Shown here one piece after another: positions 12,837-12,961 of a stretch of DNA of 12,961 nt (position 1 is its first letter; the number at the start of each line of letters is the position of its first letter). The DNA is from an uncultured Lachnospiraceae bacterium (GTDB lineage Bacteria > Bacillota > Clostridia > Lachnospirales > Lachnospiraceae): the NCBI GenBank assembly GCA_900554925.1, contig USJG01000055.1, positions 1 to 12,961 of the forward strand. The letters run 5' to 3'. Both the position numbers and the translations under genes were made by a program. The notes under the pieces are model-generated. The model was given only the letters and a program-made list of their open reading frames with translations, had not been told where the DNA came from and did no database searches.

Positions 12837-12961
12837 ATGCTGAAGCTATATACCTGCTATAAATGCTGCTTTCCCTTTAAAGCAGATGATGAAAATTTAC
12901 CGCCCAGATGCCCTGCCTGTAACTGTACTCCGGAATGGTATTTATCGGAACCATACAATGA
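12837..12961 (+). CDS. Zinc-ribbon (rubredoxin-like) protein, cut by window end
   Basis: A new reading frame begins at ATG 12837 after AAAGGAGAAG (12824-12833), 17 nt after the VOC gene, and remains open to the window end (41 codons visible). The sequence YTCYKCCFPFKADDENLPPRCPACNC has two knuckles, CxxCC and CPxC, spaced about 14 residues apart, as in rubredoxin-like zinc ribbons; the 'Y-x-C-x-x-C' and 'P-P-R-C-P-A-C' pattern is characteristic. It continues EWYLSEPYN. The full size and any C-terminal domain cannot be seen, so it may be a small protein or the start of a larger one. The close spacing implies co-transcription with ROK, GH1 and VOC. Confidence 0.65.
   Translation, partial: MLKLYTCYKCCFPFKADDENLPPRCPACNCTPEWYLSEPYN

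Overview
The window looks like chromosomal DNA of a low-to-moderate-GC Gram-positive anaerobe, most likely a Lachnospiraceae/Clostridia relative. The reasons are GGAGG-type ribosome binding sites, TGn-TATAAT promoters, NiaR and YerC/YecD-type regulators, a DUF1836 protein, a eukaryotic-type HisA, and a palindromic repeat of a kind I associate with gut Clostridia. No rRNA, tRNA or CRISPR array was seen.

Region by region. (1) 1-850: AT-rich DNA ending in an ABC transporter ATPase that has lost its N-terminal ~15-20 codons and its permease partner. (2) 924-1691: a stand-alone hisA of the HIS6 (eukaryotic) type, whose extended -10 overlaps the stop codon of the ABC fragment. (3) 1697-1889: a composite palindromic repeat followed by the terminator of the minus-strand cold-shock gene (2000-2200). 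(4) 2448-4805: niaR (NAD-synthesis repressor), a membrane-anchored protein with a degenerate LytM domain, and, convergent to it, yerC (TrpR-like) and a DUF1836 gene. (5) 5020-6914: a tightly overlapped four-gene operon made of an ECF-type sigma factor, a one-TM putative anti-sigma factor without a zinc motif, a four-helix membrane protein and a LiaI/LiaF-TM-like protein. This looks like a self-contained envelope-stress module. (6) 6958-8938: a bidirectional terminator, the 3' remnant of an ABC substrate-binding protein gene, and a large serine recombinase whose last codons touch the broken end of that remnant. This is probably one end of an integrated element. (7) 9134-12961: a TetR-type regulator divergent from an operon of ROK sugar kinase, GH1 6-phospho-beta-glucosidase, VOC protein and a zinc-ribbon protein cut by the window end. 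The divergent promoter region holds two TAGAACCGG repeats, one lying inside the tetR promoter.

How the genes work together. The ROK kinase and GH1 enzyme suggest a PTS-independent route: beta-glucosides are taken up unphosphorylated, phosphorylated by the kinase, and cleaved by the 6-phospho-glucosidase under TetR-type control. The sigma operon probably senses the envelope through its three membrane proteins. The other genes are housekeeping or regulatory. The best candidates for something under-described are the sigma/LiaF-like module, the recombinase/SBP junction with nested inverted repeats upstream of the recombinase gene, and the composite palindromic repeat.
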